From: Citrobacter sp. FP75
GTDB lineage: Bacteria; Pseudomonadota; Gammaproteobacteria; Enterobacterales; Enterobacteriaceae
Assembly (NCBI RefSeq): GCF_018342065.1
Contig: NZ_JAFDOE010000003.1
Coordinates: forward strand, 620,001-684,000
Direction: 5' to 3'
DNA length: 64,000 nt
Shown here: one piece after another, positions 1 through 11,286 of the stretch
How the letters are laid out: every line of letters begins with the position of its first letter
Position numbering within the stretch: position 1 is the first letter of the stretch
The notes under the pieces: generated by a model
The model's input: the letters and a program-made list of their open reading frames with translations, nothing else
What the model was told of the DNA's origin: nothing
Database searches by the model: none
Position numbers and translations under genes: made by a program

Positions 1-206
1 TCTGTCTTTACCCGCAAGTGGTAGGGGCTGGGCCGGTAATACTGGTGCTGCATATGGTGTTGGCGGTTGTCGGCATCCTGTTTATTTGTGCCCATATTTA
101 CCTGTGCACGCTGGGCGACACGCCGGGGCAAATTTTCCGCAGCATGATTGATGGTTATCACCGGCATTGTAGCCGTCACGCAGACGTATCACCACGGAAA
201 GGGTAA
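1..206 (+). CDS. phsC: Thiosulfate reductase cytochrome b subunit PhsC, C-terminal end only
   Basis: This is the last 67 or so codons of a gene that begins before the window. The reading frame is open from the first complete codon at position 3 to the TAA at 204-206. The peptide contains one hydrophobic transmembrane segment followed by an amphipathic tail with the stretch [17 protein letters not shown], which resembles the end of PhsC, the haem-b membrane anchor of anaerobic thiosulfate reductase. PhsC passes electrons from menaquinol to PhsB and PhsA for hydrogen sulfide production. The position next to dacD is the same as in Salmonella. Identification rests on a short piece and on synteny; a formate-dehydrogenase-type cytochrome b is the main alternative. 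Confidence 0.7.
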   Translation, partial: CLYPQVVGAGPVILVLHMVLAVVGILFICAHIYLCTLGDTPGQIFRSMIDGYHRHCSRHADVSPRKG

Positions 207-362
207 TGTAGTGGGGATTTCTCACTATCCGTTTATCTGATACTTGCATTCCATTGCAAGAAAATGGTCCTTAAGTCACATTTTCTTGCAATTTATCCCT
301 GTTTGTTCGTCAGAATTTCCGTAAAAAGAACGGCCATTTCTTCAATTTCTAAGGATATTCTG

Positions 363-1529
363 TTGAAACGCCGTTTGTTTATTGCCGCTTCATTATTCGC
401 GATGAGCTTTTCGCCTGCCTGGGCGACTGATGTCACCAACTTTGCCCCTCAGCCTCCCGCCATTAATGCTGGCGCGTGGGTACTTATGGATTACACCACG
501 GGCCAAATACTGACCGCCGGTAATGAACACCAGCAACGCAATCCGGCCAGCCTGACCAAGCTGATGACCGGCTATGTTGTTGATCGCGCAATCGACAGCC
601 AGCGTATTAGCCCGACAGATATTGTCACAGTCGGGCGTGACGCGTGGGCGAAAGACAATCCGGTATTCGTCGGCTCATCGTTGATGTTCCTGAAAGAAGG
701 CGATCGTGTTTCGGTGCGTGATTTAAGCCGTGGTTTAATTGTTGATTCTGGCAACGATGCCTGCGTTGCACTGGCTGATTACATCGCCGGCGGACAGTCG
801 CAGTTTGTCGCCATGATGAACAGCTATGTGCAGAAACTGAAGTTGCAGGACACCCATTTCGAAACGGTGCACGGACTGGATGCCCCAGGTCAGCACAGCT
901 CGGCTTACGATCTGGCCGTGTTGTCCCGGGCTATCATTCACGGCGAACCTGATTTCTACCATATGTACAGTGAGAAAAGCCTTACCTGGAACGGGATCAC
1001 CCAGCAAAACCGTAACGGCTTGTTGTGGGATAAGACCCTGAACGTAGATGGGCTGAAGACGGGCCACACTTCTGGCGCCGGATTTAACCTGATTGCGTCT
1101 GCCGTCGACGGACAGCGGCGATTAATTGCCGTTGTTATGGGGGCCGAGAGTGCGAAGGGGCGTGAAGATCAGGCGCGTATACTGCTGAAGTGGGGGCAGC
1201 AAAACTTCGACACGGTACAGGTTTTGCGCAGCGGCAAGCAGGTTGGCGTGGAGCGGATCTGGTATGGCGATAAAGAAAAAATCAGTCTCGGTACTGAGCA
1301 AGATTTTTGGATGGCGCTGCCTAAAGCCGAAGTGCCGAATATTAAAGCAAAGTATGTGCTTGATAAAAAAGAATTGGTGGCACCTATTGCCGCGCATCAG
1401 CGCGTGGGTGAAATTGAACTCTACGACAGAGATAAGCTGGTGGCGCATTGGCCGCTGATGACGCTGGAGTCAGTTGGTGAGGGCGGAGTGTTTTCGCGTC
1501 TGAGCGATTATTTTCACCATAAGGTATAG
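363..1529 (+). CDS. dacD: D-alanyl-D-alanine carboxypeptidase DacD (penicillin-binding protein 6b)
   Basis: Periplasmic low-molecular-mass penicillin-binding protein that trims the terminal D-alanine from peptidoglycan pentapeptides. The protein is 388 residues from a TTG start at 363, preceded by AAGGAT at 351-356; the same TTG start and length occur in E. coli. A further in-frame codon 33 codons upstream would place non-homologous residues before the signal peptide, so it was rejected. The signal peptide ends at AWA (residues 19-21). The active-site motifs are SLTK (63-66), SGN (129-131) and KTG (232-234). The C-terminal tail RLSDYFHHK is the amphipathic membrane anchor typical of the family. 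It is apparently transcribed alone. Confidence 0.96.
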   Translation: MKRRLFIAASLFAMSFSPAWATDVTNFAPQPPAINAGAWVLMDYTTGQILTAGNEHQQRNPASLTKLMTGYVVDRAIDSQRISPTDIVTVGRDAWAKDNPVFVGSSLMFLKEGDRVSVRDLSRGLIVDSGNDACVALADYIAGGQSQFVAMMNSYVQKLKLQDTHFETVHGLDAPGQHSSAYDLAVLSRAIIHGEPDFYHMYSEKSLTWNGITQQNRNGLLWDKTLNVDGLKTGHTSGAGFNLIASAVDGQRRLIAVVMGAESAKGREDQARILLKWGQQNFDTVQVLRSGKQVGVERIWYGDKEKISLGTEQDFWMALPKAEVPNIKAKYVLDKKELVAPIAAHQRVGEIELYDRDKLVAHWPLMTLESVGEGGVFSRLSDYFHHKV

Positions 1530-1619
1530 ATTCCTGTTTGTGCACCAGACTGGCAAGAGTGCGAATCTGCTCACATAATAATCACTGTTTCCTTGTGGCC
1601 AAAATACGAAAAAATTACA

Positions 1620-1635
1620 CTGTATATAAATACAG
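1620..1635. promoter_or_regulatory. LexA (SOS) box upstream of sbmC
   Basis: The sequence CTGTATATAAATACAG is a perfect match to the CTGT-N8-ACAG core of the SOS box with an A/T-only centre. It ends 18 bases before the sbmC start. The E. coli sbmC gene is known to be LexA-repressed, so the site is expected to make this gene DNA-damage inducible. Confidence 0.9.
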
Positions 1636-1653
1636 TGTAATAACGGAGGTTAT

Positions 1654-2121
1654 ATGGAGTACGAGATAAAGCGGGTCGATAAACGCAAGATTGCCGGTTT
1701 TCACATGGTTGGACCATGGGAACAAACGGTAAAGCAGGGGTTTGAGCAACTGGTGATGTGGGTTGACGGTAAACAGATTGCACCGCTGGAATGGATTGCT
1801 GTCTATTACGACAACCCAGACGAGGTTCCGGCAGACAAACTGCGCTGCGATACTGTCGTTTCCGTTCCGCAGAATTTTGTCATCCCGGAGAACAGTGAAG
1901 GGGTGATCCTGACTGAACTGGCGGGAGGCGAATATGCTGTGGCTGTTGCCCGCGTTGAAAATCATGACTTTGCCACGCCCTGGTACCAGTTCTTTGAACG
2001 CCTGATGCAGGATTCGACCTATGCGATAGCGGCTAAACCCTGCTTTGAAGTTTATATGAACAATGGCATGGAAGACGGATACTGGGACATTGAAATGTAC
2101 GTGCCGGTGCAGGCGAAGTAA
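1654..2121 (+). CDS. sbmC: DNA gyrase inhibitor SbmC/GyrI
   Basis: Cytoplasmic 155-residue protein of the GyrI-like family. It binds gyrase and protects cells from gyrase poisons such as microcin B17. The protein starts [20 protein letters not shown] and keeps the family's hydrophobic core, the [12 protein letters not shown] helix and the C-terminal [19 protein letters not shown] segment. GGAGGT lies just before the ATG and an SOS box sits at 1620-1635, so expression should rise after DNA damage. It is about two residues shorter at the C terminus than the E. coli protein; nothing is missing from the domain. Confidence 0.95.
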   Translation: MEYEIKRVDKRKIAGFHMVGPWEQTVKQGFEQLVMWVDGKQIAPLEWIAVYYDNPDEVPADKLRCDTVVSVPQNFVIPENSEGVILTELAGGEYAVAVARVENHDFATPWYQFFERLMQDSTYAIAAKPCFEVYMNNGMEDGYWDIEMYVPVQAK

Positions 2122-2228
2122 CTGTTTTTGGTGTTAATCAGGATAAAAGTCTTGTTGAAAACGGTGATATTTTCACTGAAAAAGCAGGTACAATTCCGTT
2201 CTTTGCTATTCCCTGACGGAGTGCATGA

Positions 2229-3287
2229 GTGCGTGCAGATAAGTCACTGAGTCCTTTTGAAATTCGTTTGTATCGTCATTATCGTGTGGTGCATGGTATT
2301 CGCATCGCGCTGGCGTTTCTTCTTACTTTTCTGCTGGTTCGCCTGCTGAACATCCCTGAAGGTACCTGGCCTCTGATCACGCTGGTGGTGATCATGGGGC
2401 CGATTTCTTTTTGGGGTAATGTGGTCCCCCGGGCTTTTGAGCGCATTGGCGGAACGATTCTGGGCTCGGTTCTTGGTCTGGTGGCGCTACGGTTGGAGCT
2501 CTTTTCACTGCCGCTGATGCTGATATGGTGTGCGGTGGCGATGTTCCTGTGCGGCTGGCTGGCATTAGGCAAAAAGCCGTATCAGGCACTGCTGATCGGC
2601 ATCACGCTTGCCGTCGTGGTCGGGGCACCTGCGGGTGATATGAACACGGCGCTCTGGCGCGGTGGGGACGTGATTCTCGGCTCGCTCCTGGCGATGTTGT
2701 TTACCTGGATCTGGCCGCAACGTGCATTTATACACTGGCGTATTCAACTGGCACACTGCATTACCGGCTATAACCGGGTGTATCAGGCTGCGCTATCACC
2801 CAACCTACTCGAACAACCCCGGCTGGATAAACACTTACAGCAACTGCTGAGTGACGTCGTTAAAATGCGCGGATTAATCATCCCTGCCAGCAAAGAAACC
2901 CGCATTCAAAAGTCTGTTTTTGAGGCTATTCAAACGATTAATCGCAATCTGGTGTGCATGCTTGAGCTGCAAATCAACGCGCTGTGGGCAACGCGTACCA
3001 GCCATTTTGTGATGCTGAACGCACATACGCTGCGTGAAACTCAGCTCAGAATGCAACAGGCGTTGCTGACAATAACGCACGCCTTGTATGAAGGTAATCC
3101 GCAGCCGGTGCTGGCCAACACCGAAAAATTAAACGACATCGTGACCGAACTTCGTCTACTGATTGATGCACATAAGGGCGATCGTGTAGCCGAAACGCCC
3201 ATTCACGGCTACGTCTGGCTGAATATGGAGATGGCGCGGCAGCTGGAGCTGCTCTCGCATTTAATCTGCCGTGCTTTGCGCAAATAA
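2229..3287 (+). CDS. yeeA: FUSC-family inner membrane protein YeeA
   Basis: A 352-residue inner-membrane protein of the fusaric-acid-resistance/aromatic-acid-exporter-like (FUSC) family. The N-terminal half (about residues 20-165) has six closely packed hydrophobic segments, including the conserved GNVVPRAFERIGGTILG stretch. The C-terminal half is a soluble helical domain rich in leucine and arginine. The start is GTG at 2229, giving MRADKSLSPFEIRLYRHYR, as in E. coli. The substrate is not known. It follows sbmC with a 107-base gap and appears to have its own promoter. Confidence 0.93.
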   Translation: MRADKSLSPFEIRLYRHYRVVHGIRIALAFLLTFLLVRLLNIPEGTWPLITLVVIMGPISFWGNVVPRAFERIGGTILGSVLGLVALRLELFSLPLMLIWCAVAMFLCGWLALGKKPYQALLIGITLAVVVGAPAGDMNTALWRGGDVILGSLLAMLFTWIWPQRAFIHWRIQLAHCITGYNRVYQAALSPNLLEQPRLDKHLQQLLSDVVKMRGLIIPASKETRIQKSVFEAIQTINRNLVCMLELQINALWATRTSHFVMLNAHTLRETQLRMQQALLTITHALYEGNPQPVLANTEKLNDIVTELRLLIDAHKGDRVAETPIHGYVWLNMEMARQLELLSHLICRALRK

Positions 3288-3525
3288 AACGCAGATGAGG
3301 GGATTGGTTCTACTGCTGCTTCGATTCAGCAAAGATTAAGGGTATGATACTGAAAAAGGCTAAAACCATTGGTAACTGCAATGGCTTTACCCTCGATAAC
3401 TCAGGTTTCAACCGTGCATTGTCGATGCAGATGCAACTTGAAGTATGGCGGGCATGAAAGTAATGTTGACCCACTTTAGCCGTTGTTTAAACGAATCCGA
3501 ATCTCACATTATCAGGGGTGTAAAA

Positions 3526-3861
3526 ATGGAAACTACCAAGCCTTCTTTCCAGGACGTGCTGGAATTTGTTCGTCTGTTCCGTCGTAAGAACAAACTGCAA
3601 CGTGAAATCCAGGACGTTGAGAAAAAGATCCGTGACAACCAGAAACGTGTCCTGCTGCTGGACAACCTGAGCGACTACATCAAGCCTGGCATGAGCGTTG
3701 AAGCGATCCAGGGCATTATTGCCAGCATGAAAAGCGACTATGAAGATCGTGTGGATGATTACATCATCAAAAATGCCGAGATCTCGAAAGAGCGTCGCGA
3801 CATTTCTAAAAAGCTCAAAGCCATGGGCGAAGTGAAAAACGGCGAAGCGAAAGCAGAGTAA
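3526..3861 (+). CDS. tmaR: PTS polar-localisation regulator TmaR (YeeX)
   Basis: A 111-residue highly charged, almost wholly helical coiled-coil protein beginning [20 protein letters not shown]. The E. coli homologue clusters at the cell pole and sequesters PTS enzyme I, modulating sugar uptake. The ATG at 3526 is chosen because AGGGGTG lies just upstream and the homologue starts here. The frame continues another 27 codons upstream, but those residues look non-coding. The 3288-3525 gap before it holds no recognisable gene; a CCATTG/CAATGG inverted repeat near 3367-3384 is the only structure noted. Confidence 0.95.
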   Translation: METTKPSFQDVLEFVRLFRRKNKLQREIQDVEKKIRDNQKRVLLLDNLSDYIKPGMSVEAIQGIIASMKSDYEDRVDDYIIKNAEISKERRDISKKLKAMGEVKNGEAKAE

Positions 3862-3871
3862 TACTGCACAA

Positions 3872-3900
3872 CGGTAAGGGTCGCTATCTGGCCCTTACCG
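3872..3900. terminator. Hairpin between convergent tmaR and pduX
   Basis: CGGTAAGGG (3872-3880) and CCCTTACCG (3892-3900) form a perfect 9-bp stem with an 11-base loop. On the plus strand it is followed by CTCTTATTGT. The genes on both sides converge here, so it probably terminates tmaR and perhaps also the pdu operon, though neither flank has a long U-run. Confidence 0.7.
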
Positions 3901-3903
3901 CTC

Positions 3904-4770
3904 TTATTGTAATTCAACTCCACCCGTAACCATCCGCAGCAAATGCTGCTCCGGCCAGTGTTTAGTCAGCTGTTTCTGCGCCAGCATCCATTTGATGTAG
4001 TCAACGTCGTGACGCGTTCTGTCCAGCATCAGGCCAACCACGCTGCCGCTGTGTGCAACATTCACACCGTATAAATCACACTCTTCAACCAGCGACAATA
4101 ACGAATCGAAATCCGGTTTTGGCAACAACATCTGGCTGGCAATGGCGCTTAGCGTGGCTGCTTCGCCCAACCGATAAGGGTTTTGACTAATACAGGCTTC
4201 CTGTACTTTTTCCCATGCTCGTTTGAGAGCGGGCGCGCCTGCCTGTAACCCGGCGTGGCGGGGAATACGGTGATAGTCTGCCGTGCGTAATGTTTCCGGG
4301 CTTTCGAGAACCAGCAGGTCGAGTTGGGGCTGTGCGACACAGGCAATCTGGGTGGACGCGTCGTTATGATCAAAAAGCGTTAACTGGCGAAAAACGGTGC
4401 TGTCGGTAGGTTCGAGTGAAACGCACAGTTGAGCCAGCGTGGCTTCATCTAACTGGTGGCCCAGATGGTGCGCGGTAGCGATAGCAGTGGCGGCAATATC
4501 TGCCGTGCTACTGGCCATTCCTTTGGCGATAGGGATTGTGGAGTGGATATCTATGCGAATATCCTGGCTGAAATGCGCCGGATATTGCCAGTGCTGCAAC
4601 AACGTATCAACCATCGCCCGAGAAAGAGGACGCTCATCTTCCAGCGGCGAACCGGAACTGACTTCAACCGTGCTGTACCATTCAACCGGGCAGGAGACCA
4701 ATTTCTCGCTGCCCAGAATCCAGCCCTGGATAAGTTCCCCGCATGATGCGGGGCATTGCGTAACAGCCAC
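3904..4770 (-). CDS. pduX: L-threonine kinase PduX
   Basis: GHMP-family kinase that phosphorylates L-threonine to O-phospho-L-threonine, the precursor of the aminopropanol linker of cobalamin. It joins the pdu operon to B12 synthesis and is the last pdu gene. The 288-residue protein has the N-terminal CPASCGELIQGW segment and the GHMP nucleotide loop PIAKGMASSTADIAATA at about residues 84-100. The start is GTG at 4770 with AAGGTGA six bases upstream. The remembered Salmonella protein is about 12 residues longer. Here the equivalent upstream codons (HYAPRIANHKGED) are still readable but contain no good start and are closed by a TGA, so the N terminus is shorter. Confidence 0.95.
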   Translation of the reverse strand: MAVTQCPASCGELIQGWILGSEKLVSCPVEWYSTVEVSSGSPLEDERPLSRAMVDTLLQHWQYPAHFSQDIRIDIHSTIPIAKGMASSTADIAATAIATAHHLGHQLDEATLAQLCVSLEPTDSTVFRQLTLFDHNDASTQIACVAQPQLDLLVLESPETLRTADYHRIPRHAGLQAGAPALKRAWEKVQEACISQNPYRLGEAATLSAIASQMLLPKPDFDSLLSLVEECDLYGVNVAHSGSVVGLMLDRTRHDVDYIKWMLAQKQLTKHWPEQHLLRMVTGGVELQ

Positions 4771-4836
4771 GTCTTCACCTTTGTGATTAGCAATCCTCGG
4801 CGCATAGTGTCACGGCGATCGCGCTATTACCATGAT

Positions 4837-4860
4837 TTGCCGCAATTTGCGGTGCGGCAA
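4837..4860. other. Small inverted repeat in the pduW-pduX gap
   Basis: TTGCCGC (4837-4843... ) and GCGGCAA (4854-4860) can pair as a 7-bp GC-rich stem just after the pduW stop codon. There is no U-run. It lies in the 92-base gap 4771-4862, the longest inside the pdu operon, and could stabilise or attenuate the transcript before pduX. Confidence 0.35.
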
Positions 4861-4862
4861 TA

Positions 4863-6514
<1,652 letters not shown>

Positions 6515-6518
6515 CACG

Positions 6519-6869
6519 TCACGTCCGCGTAATTGGGCAGGCGGTAAAACGCATCATTTCACCCAATGTACGGGTAACCTGTTTCAACGCGTACTCTACG
6601 GCTGAGACATCGCCGGTTAATACGACTGCGCCGGTAAAGCGGTCAAGAAAGCCAATTTCCACCGCACCCGATTTGGTGGCGATATCACAGGCGATGATCG
6701 AGGCTTCGCTAGGCGTAATGGTTAAAATGCCAATCGCCGAGACCGAATCCTGCAAGCCCAGTTTCTTGAACAAATCTTTACCGGGATTAGCGATAAGATG
6801 CGCCAGCGTGACCTGCTTGCCGGGTACGTATTCCTGAATCATACGATCCGTCGTCGGTTGTATTTCCAT
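6519..6869 (-). CDS. pduU: Shell protein PduU (permuted BMC domain)
   Basis: A 116-residue bacterial-microcompartment shell hexamer subunit with a circularly permuted BMC fold. In the known structure the N-terminal strands of the hexamer form a small beta-barrel capping the pore. The start at 6869 ([19 protein letters not shown]) overlaps the pduT stop as TGATG; a longer frame upstream begins inside pduT and is not needed. The pduV start follows four bases after the stop, consistent with the known PduU-PduV interaction. Confidence 0.95.
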   Translation of the reverse strand: MEIQPTTDRMIQEYVPGKQVTLAHLIANPGKDLFKKLGLQDSVSAIGILTITPSEASIIACDIATKSGAVEIGFLDRFTGAVVLTGDVSAVEYALKQVTRTLGEMMRFTACPITRT

Positions 6870-7423
6870 CACCCCTCCACCATCTGTCGCCACATGCTTT
6901 CATGCGGGCGTGGGATCACAGAGCGATAGACCAGCAGACCTTTTTCACCCGCACTTTCGCTGGCGACCGTCACGGCGTTATTCACATCGGAAACATCGCC
7001 CGCGACAACCATGTAGCACTTACCGCCAATACCAAATGCCATATGGACCCGTACCAGCGTGACATTGGAGGCTTTAACCGCGCGATCGGCGGCACAAATG
7101 CAGGCTGCTACGCTCCAGGTTTCGACAATTCCCACCGCCTGACGTTTTTCTACACTGTTAAGGCCACTGATCGCTGGCAGAACGCTGGCATGAATGTTGG
7201 GCAGTACCAGGCTGTCGACGAGCATATCCCCGGCAAGAGAGGTCCCTGCGGCAATCGCCTGCTGTATTGCGCCAACGTCGCCACCGAGCATGAGCAAAAA
7301 TTTTCCCGGGCAGATTGTTTTACTGACCAGCAAATTCACATTTGCACTTTTCAGCATCGCATCGCCGGCTTCCATCCCTTTGGCAATGCTGGTGAGTTCT
7401 AAAATCCCTATAGCCTGAGACAT
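6869..7423 (-). CDS. pduT: Shell protein PduT (tandem BMC, iron-sulfur pore)
   Basis: A 184-residue protein with two BMC domains in tandem (about residues 1-90 and 91-180); it forms pseudo-hexameric trimers in the shell. The single pore cysteine that holds a [4Fe-4S] cluster is visible in [13 protein letters not shown] near residue 38. PduT is thought to pass electrons across the shell together with the neighbouring iron-sulfur flavoprotein PduS. The C terminus ends [15 protein letters not shown]. Confidence 0.96.
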   Translation of the reverse strand: MSQAIGILELTSIAKGMEAGDAMLKSANVNLLVSKTICPGKFLLMLGGDVGAIQQAIAAGTSLAGDMLVDSLVLPNIHASVLPAISGLNSVEKRQAVGIVETWSVAACICAADRAVKASNVTLVRVHMAFGIGGKCYMVVAGDVSDVNNAVTVASESAGEKGLLVYRSVIPRPHESMWRQMVEG

Positions 7424-7425
7424 GG

Positions 7426-8781
7426 TTAACCTCTTATTACCGTGATGGACTGTTCCGTGATCTCGCTGACAATACCGTCAATGCTGGCGTGAATCGGAGC
7501 ACCTAATGCACCTTCGGGGACATCGGCAACACATTGACCGCGTGTAACGTGTTCGCCTTTTTGTACGCATGGGATAGCGCTGGTACCGATATGCTGGCGC
7601 AACAACAGCGTTGTTTTTTCAGTGGAATGATCGGCCAGGTCTAACGGCGCATCGTGATACCAGTCACTGAGACCCAGTTTGGTTATTAATCGTTGCACCG
7701 GGATCAACCGGTATTTCGCCATTTCATCTTCAGGGTTTAGCGGCCCTTCGTAACGATGGTTGAGCGCACGCAGTTCGCGTTTTAGCATGCGGTTAATACG
7801 CATCGGAGAAATCCCCACCGGACAGGCCACGCTTTCACAGACATTGCATTCAGAGCAGGTCAGGGCAGTAAGCAGCAATTGCGGCGTGGCGGCCTGCTGA
7901 TAGTTAACTGCACGAACCAGCAGATGTGGAGAAAGCTCATGACCAATCAGGTGCCTTGGGCACAGATCCGTGCACAAGCGACACTGCTCGCAGACGGTTT
8001 TTGCTACCGAAAGCACGGTGCGCTCATCCTGCATCCGTCGCTGGATCAGCGCATGGGATTTTGGCAAAACCAGCAAGCCTCCGGTGGTCTTGCTGACCGG
8101 TGTATCCAGTGAGGTAATCAAACTGCCCATCATCGGTCCGCCGTTAATAAATCCGGGTGACTCGACGGTGGCGCCGCCCGCAAATGCCAGAACTTCGCGT
8201 AACGACATACCGACAGGTACAGTCAGAGTGACGGGTCGGGCAACCGCTCCGTTGACAGTCAACGTGCGACGCGTAACGGGGTACTGCTGTTCAACGGCTC
8301 TGGCAATGTTAAGCACGGTCTGGACGTTATTGACCACCACGCCCACGCTAACCGGGAGCGCGGCGGGAGGCACACGCCGTCCGGTTGCCATCCAGATCGT
8401 CAGCACCTCATCGCCAGCCGGATAGACATCAGGCAAAATGTGCAATCTGATATCGGCGGGCAGCAGAGGCGTTAAGGCATTGATCGCGCTCTGATACTTT
8501 TCTTTAAGGGCAATGATGCCGGCGCTGGCCCCGGTGGCCTTCATGGCATACTGTACGCCGCGTATCAGCCGGTCTGCCTGCAAGGCCATTAATTGCTGAT
8601 CAACCTTCAGCATCGGCTCGCATTCTGCTGCATTGACCAGAAACGTATCGACCTGCGCCTGCAGTTTTACGTGTGCAGGAAAACCAGCACCACCGGCTCC
8701 CACCACACCGGCTGCCCGCACGCGTTCGCGTATCGTTTGCGCGTCACAAAGAGATGTTTCCGCCGTCATGGCTGTATTCAT
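7426..8781 (-). CDS. pduS: Cobalamin reductase PduS (RnfC-like iron-sulfur flavoprotein)
   Basis: A 451-residue flavoprotein that reduces cob(III)alamin and cob(II)alamin so that PduO can rebuild adenosylcobalamin inside the compartment. The N-terminal [16 protein letters not shown] segment is the glycine-rich RnfC/NuoF-like flavin region. Two ferredoxin-type cysteine clusters follow: [12 protein letters not shown] near residues 260-275 and [13 protein letters not shown] near 309-322. A C-terminal barrel-sandwich-like domain ends [15 protein letters not shown]. It overlaps pduQ by four bases. Confidence 0.96.
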   Translation of the reverse strand: MNTAMTAETSLCDAQTIRERVRAAGVVGAGGAGFPAHVKLQAQVDTFLVNAAECEPMLKVDQQLMALQADRLIRGVQYAMKATGASAGIIALKEKYQSAINALTPLLPADIRLHILPDVYPAGDEVLTIWMATGRRVPPAALPVSVGVVVNNVQTVLNIARAVEQQYPVTRRTLTVNGAVARPVTLTVPVGMSLREVLAFAGGATVESPGFINGGPMMGSLITSLDTPVSKTTGGLLVLPKSHALIQRRMQDERTVLSVAKTVCEQCRLCTDLCPRHLIGHELSPHLLVRAVNYQQAATPQLLLTALTCSECNVCESVACPVGISPMRINRMLKRELRALNHRYEGPLNPEDEMAKYRLIPVQRLITKLGLSDWYHDAPLDLADHSTEKTTLLLRQHIGTSAIPCVQKGEHVTRGQCVADVPEGALGAPIHASIDGIVSEITEQSITVIRG

Positions 8782-9890
8782 AGTAATTCCTCAAGCAGTT
8801 CCTGGATGGCACCGGCATCAGCAGCACGTGGATTCGTTTGCAGCGTAGCATCTGCCAGCGCAGCCTGAACCATCGATGGGATACGCTGTGACCAGGTTTG
8901 CTTTCCGTCTTTGAGCGCGTCAGTGAAAGAGGGCAACGCACACTGTTTTTTGAGTTGCTCAATATGATGAATTAGCGCATTGAGTGCCGCCGTATCGTTT
9001 GCGATATCAGGGCACAAGTGGCAAGCCTTCGCGAAGCGGGCATAGCGTTTCGCGGCTCTGGGATCGCGGGCATTAAAGTGAATAACAGACGTCAGGAGTA
9101 GTGCGTTGGCAAGGCCGTGCGGCATATGAAACTGACCGCCAAGCTGATGGGCTATGGCATGGTTAATCCCAAGACCCGCCTGGCTAAATGCCATTCCTGC
9201 GAGCGTCGAGGCGTTGTGCATTTTCCCCCGGGTGGCCAGACAATCGCCTTTGCTGACGGCGACGGGCAGATACTGAAAGACGATTTGTGCGGCTTTTTCA
9301 GCCAGCGCGTCGGTGAAGTCGCTGGCCTTTGTGGAAACGTATGCCTCCAGCGCATGTGTCAGCACGTCCATTCCGGTATTTGCGGTGATGGCGGGCGGTA
9401 CGCTGACGACCAGCATTGGATCAAGGATCGCCATATCCGGGTAGAGCGCGTTATTAAATAACGGATATTTAATGCCTTTATCCGGATCGCTGATTACGCA
9501 GGCGCTGGTCACTTCAGAACCTGTGCCGCTGGTGGTAGGGATTGCCACACAGGTTTCGATTTCGATGCCAAACTGACGGCTGAACCAGACAATAGCTTTC
9601 GCTGCATCAAGCGCCGATCCCCCACCAAAACCAATCACGACGTCCGGTCGCAGGGACTGCATTTGCGCAATCCCTTGTACTACCGTATTGATGGTGGGAT
9701 CGGGGGTGATATCACTGAATACGCTAACGCGATTATCCGCAGGCAGCGCAGCGCGCAGCGTTTCAATCAATGGCGAACGCGCAAGAAAACCATCGCAAAT
9801 AATCCAGATATGTTTATTCGTGAAGCGTTTGAGTACGCCCAGACTGCCCTGGCCGCTGTACAATCGAGTTTGCAGTGAAAAGCGATTCAT
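8778..9890 (-). CDS. pduQ: Propanol dehydrogenase PduQ
   Basis: Iron-dependent alcohol dehydrogenase of the group III family (370 residues). It reduces propionaldehyde to 1-propanol and recycles NADH to NAD+ for PduP inside the microcompartment. Characteristic segments are the nucleotide loop GFGGGSALDAAKA, the TTSGTGSEVT signature, and the metal-ligand histidines in GLGINHAIAHQLGGQFHMPHG. Its overlap with pduS and short gap to pduP show it is cotranscribed. Confidence 0.96.
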   Translation of the reverse strand: MNRFSLQTRLYSGQGSLGVLKRFTNKHIWIICDGFLARSPLIETLRAALPADNRVSVFSDITPDPTINTVVQGIAQMQSLRPDVVIGFGGGSALDAAKAIVWFSRQFGIEIETCVAIPTTSGTGSEVTSACVISDPDKGIKYPLFNNALYPDMAILDPMLVVSVPPAITANTGMDVLTHALEAYVSTKASDFTDALAEKAAQIVFQYLPVAVSKGDCLATRGKMHNASTLAGMAFSQAGLGINHAIAHQLGGQFHMPHGLANALLLTSVIHFNARDPRAAKRYARFAKACHLCPDIANDTAALNALIHHIEQLKKQCALPSFTDALKDGKQTWSQRIPSMVQAALADATLQTNPRAADAGAIQELLEELL

Positions 9891-9900
9891 AACGGCCTCA

Positions 9901-11286
9901 TTAGCGGATAGAAAAACCGTTGGTCAGTACGCAACGACGAGAGCGTGCGAAAGTCCGCGCAGACGTTGTTCCTTCACCGGTCGGAGTTGCGATGGTGAAG
10001 GTCGTAAAGCCTTCACCACCCACGCCAATCCCGGCGTAAGAGGGGCCATTTTTCACAAAAATTGACGTCTGCAGCGTGCGAGCAGCAAGATTCAAACGTG
10101 ACACATTTTGCGAGTGCATAATGGCGGTATGGTGCAGTCCCTCTTCAACCTTCAGCGCCAACGTTAGCGCACTGTCAAAATCGTTTACGGTTACGACGGG
10201 CAGCATAGGCATCAACTGTTCGCTGGTGACCCATGGATCGTCCGCGTTGACGATGCCAATCAACAGGCGAGGTGCTTTTGCCGGAACCGGTATCCCTGCG
10301 GCTTCTAATAGCGCTGCGGGGCTTTTCCCAACCAGCTTTTTATTGGCCGCGCCTTCTGGCAAACAGGCTGCGCGCAGTTTGTCTGTCTCTTCGCTATTGA
10401 GAAGCATCGCGCCAAAAGACTGCATTTGCTGAACAAGACGTTCGGCCACGGCATTGACAACAATCAAGCTCTTCTCAGCAATGCAAGGCAGGTTGTAATC
10501 AAATGATGCGCCGTTGATGATGTCTTCAGCAGCTTTAACCAGGTCGGCAGTTTCATCAACAATACAGGGTGGGTTGCCTGCACCTGCGCCAATGACTTTT
10601 TTCCCGCTTTTCATACCCATGGCTACAATGCCCGGGCCACCGGTAATCGCCAGAACTGCGATTTTAGGGTGCGCCATCATCTGCTGGGTAGCTTCAAAAG
10701 TAGGTTCTGTGACCGTGACGACAAGATTCCGAATCCCGCAGCAGCGGAAGGCAATATCTTCAATCATGGCGATCAGCTTGAGTGAAACGGTTTTAGCACC
10801 CGGGTGCGGACTGAAGTAAACGCTATTTCCCGCAGCCAACATACTGATACTATTATTAATAATGGTTTCCGTTGGGTTGGTGCTAGGGGCGACGGAACCT
10901 ATTACGCCAAACGGAGAATACTCGAATAACACCATGCCGCCGTCACCGGTCAGCGCCGTTGTGGTCAGATCTTCGATACCGGGGGTGTTATCCAGTGCGG
11001 CTTTATTTTTGAGGAACTTATCCTCTTTGTTGCCCATCCCCGTTTCGGCTGCGCTTTCTGCCGCCAGCGAGGCAAGATGAGGCGTCAGTTCTTCCCGCAT
11101 GGCGCTAATGATGGCGCTACGGGTTTTCAGTGGGCATTGCTGATAACGTAAAAAGGCCTGATGTGCGGCATCTATTGCTTCACCGACGGACGGAAAAATA
11201 CCGTTACCTTTTATTTCTGCTTTTGCCGGTACGAGTTGTTCAGTCAAAATGGTGCGGATAAGGGTTTCAAGTTCTGACGTATTCAT
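9901..11286 (-). CDS. pduP: CoA-acylating propionaldehyde dehydrogenase PduP
   Basis: Converts propionaldehyde, NAD+ and CoA to propionyl-CoA inside the microcompartment (461 residues). The first 18 residues, MNTSELETLIRTILTEQL, form the amphipathic helix known to target PduP into the shell. A linker follows and then an aldehyde-dehydrogenase domain with the catalytic cysteine at residue 268 in NLPCIAEKS. GAGAGNPPCIVDETAD is also conserved. The start overlaps the pduO stop by four bases. Confidence 0.96.
   Translation of the reverse strand: MNTSELETLIRTILTEQLVPAKAEIKGNGIFPSVGEAIDAAHQAFLRYQQCPLKTRSAIISAMREELTPHLASLAAESAAETGMGNKEDKFLKNKAALDNTPGIEDLTTTALTGDGGMVLFEYSPFGVIGSVAPSTNPTETIINNSISMLAAGNSVYFSPHPGAKTVSLKLIAMIEDIAFRCCGIRNLVVTVTEPTFEATQQMMAHPKIAVLAITGGPGIVAMGMKSGKKVIGAGAGNPPCIVDETADLVKAAEDIINGASFDYNLPCIAEKSLIVVNAVAERLVQQMQSFGAMLLNSEETDKLRAACLPEGAANKKLVGKSPAALLEAAGIPVPAKAPRLLIGIVNADDPWVTSEQLMPMLPVVTVNDFDSALTLALKVEEGLHHTAIMHSQNVSRLNLAARTLQTSIFVKNGPSYAGIGVGGEGFTTFTIATPTGEGTTSARTFARSRRCVLTNGFSIR

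Noticed and set aside
735-1067. Long minus-strand open frames inside dacD, and many others opposite pdu, cbi and liv genes
   Set aside because: They lie wholly opposite or out of frame with clearly conserved genes, lack ribosome sites and show no family resemblance.
3366-3384. CCATTG/CAATGG hairpin after yeeA as a terminator
   Set aside because: The stem is only six base pairs and the downstream CTTTACC is not a U-tract.
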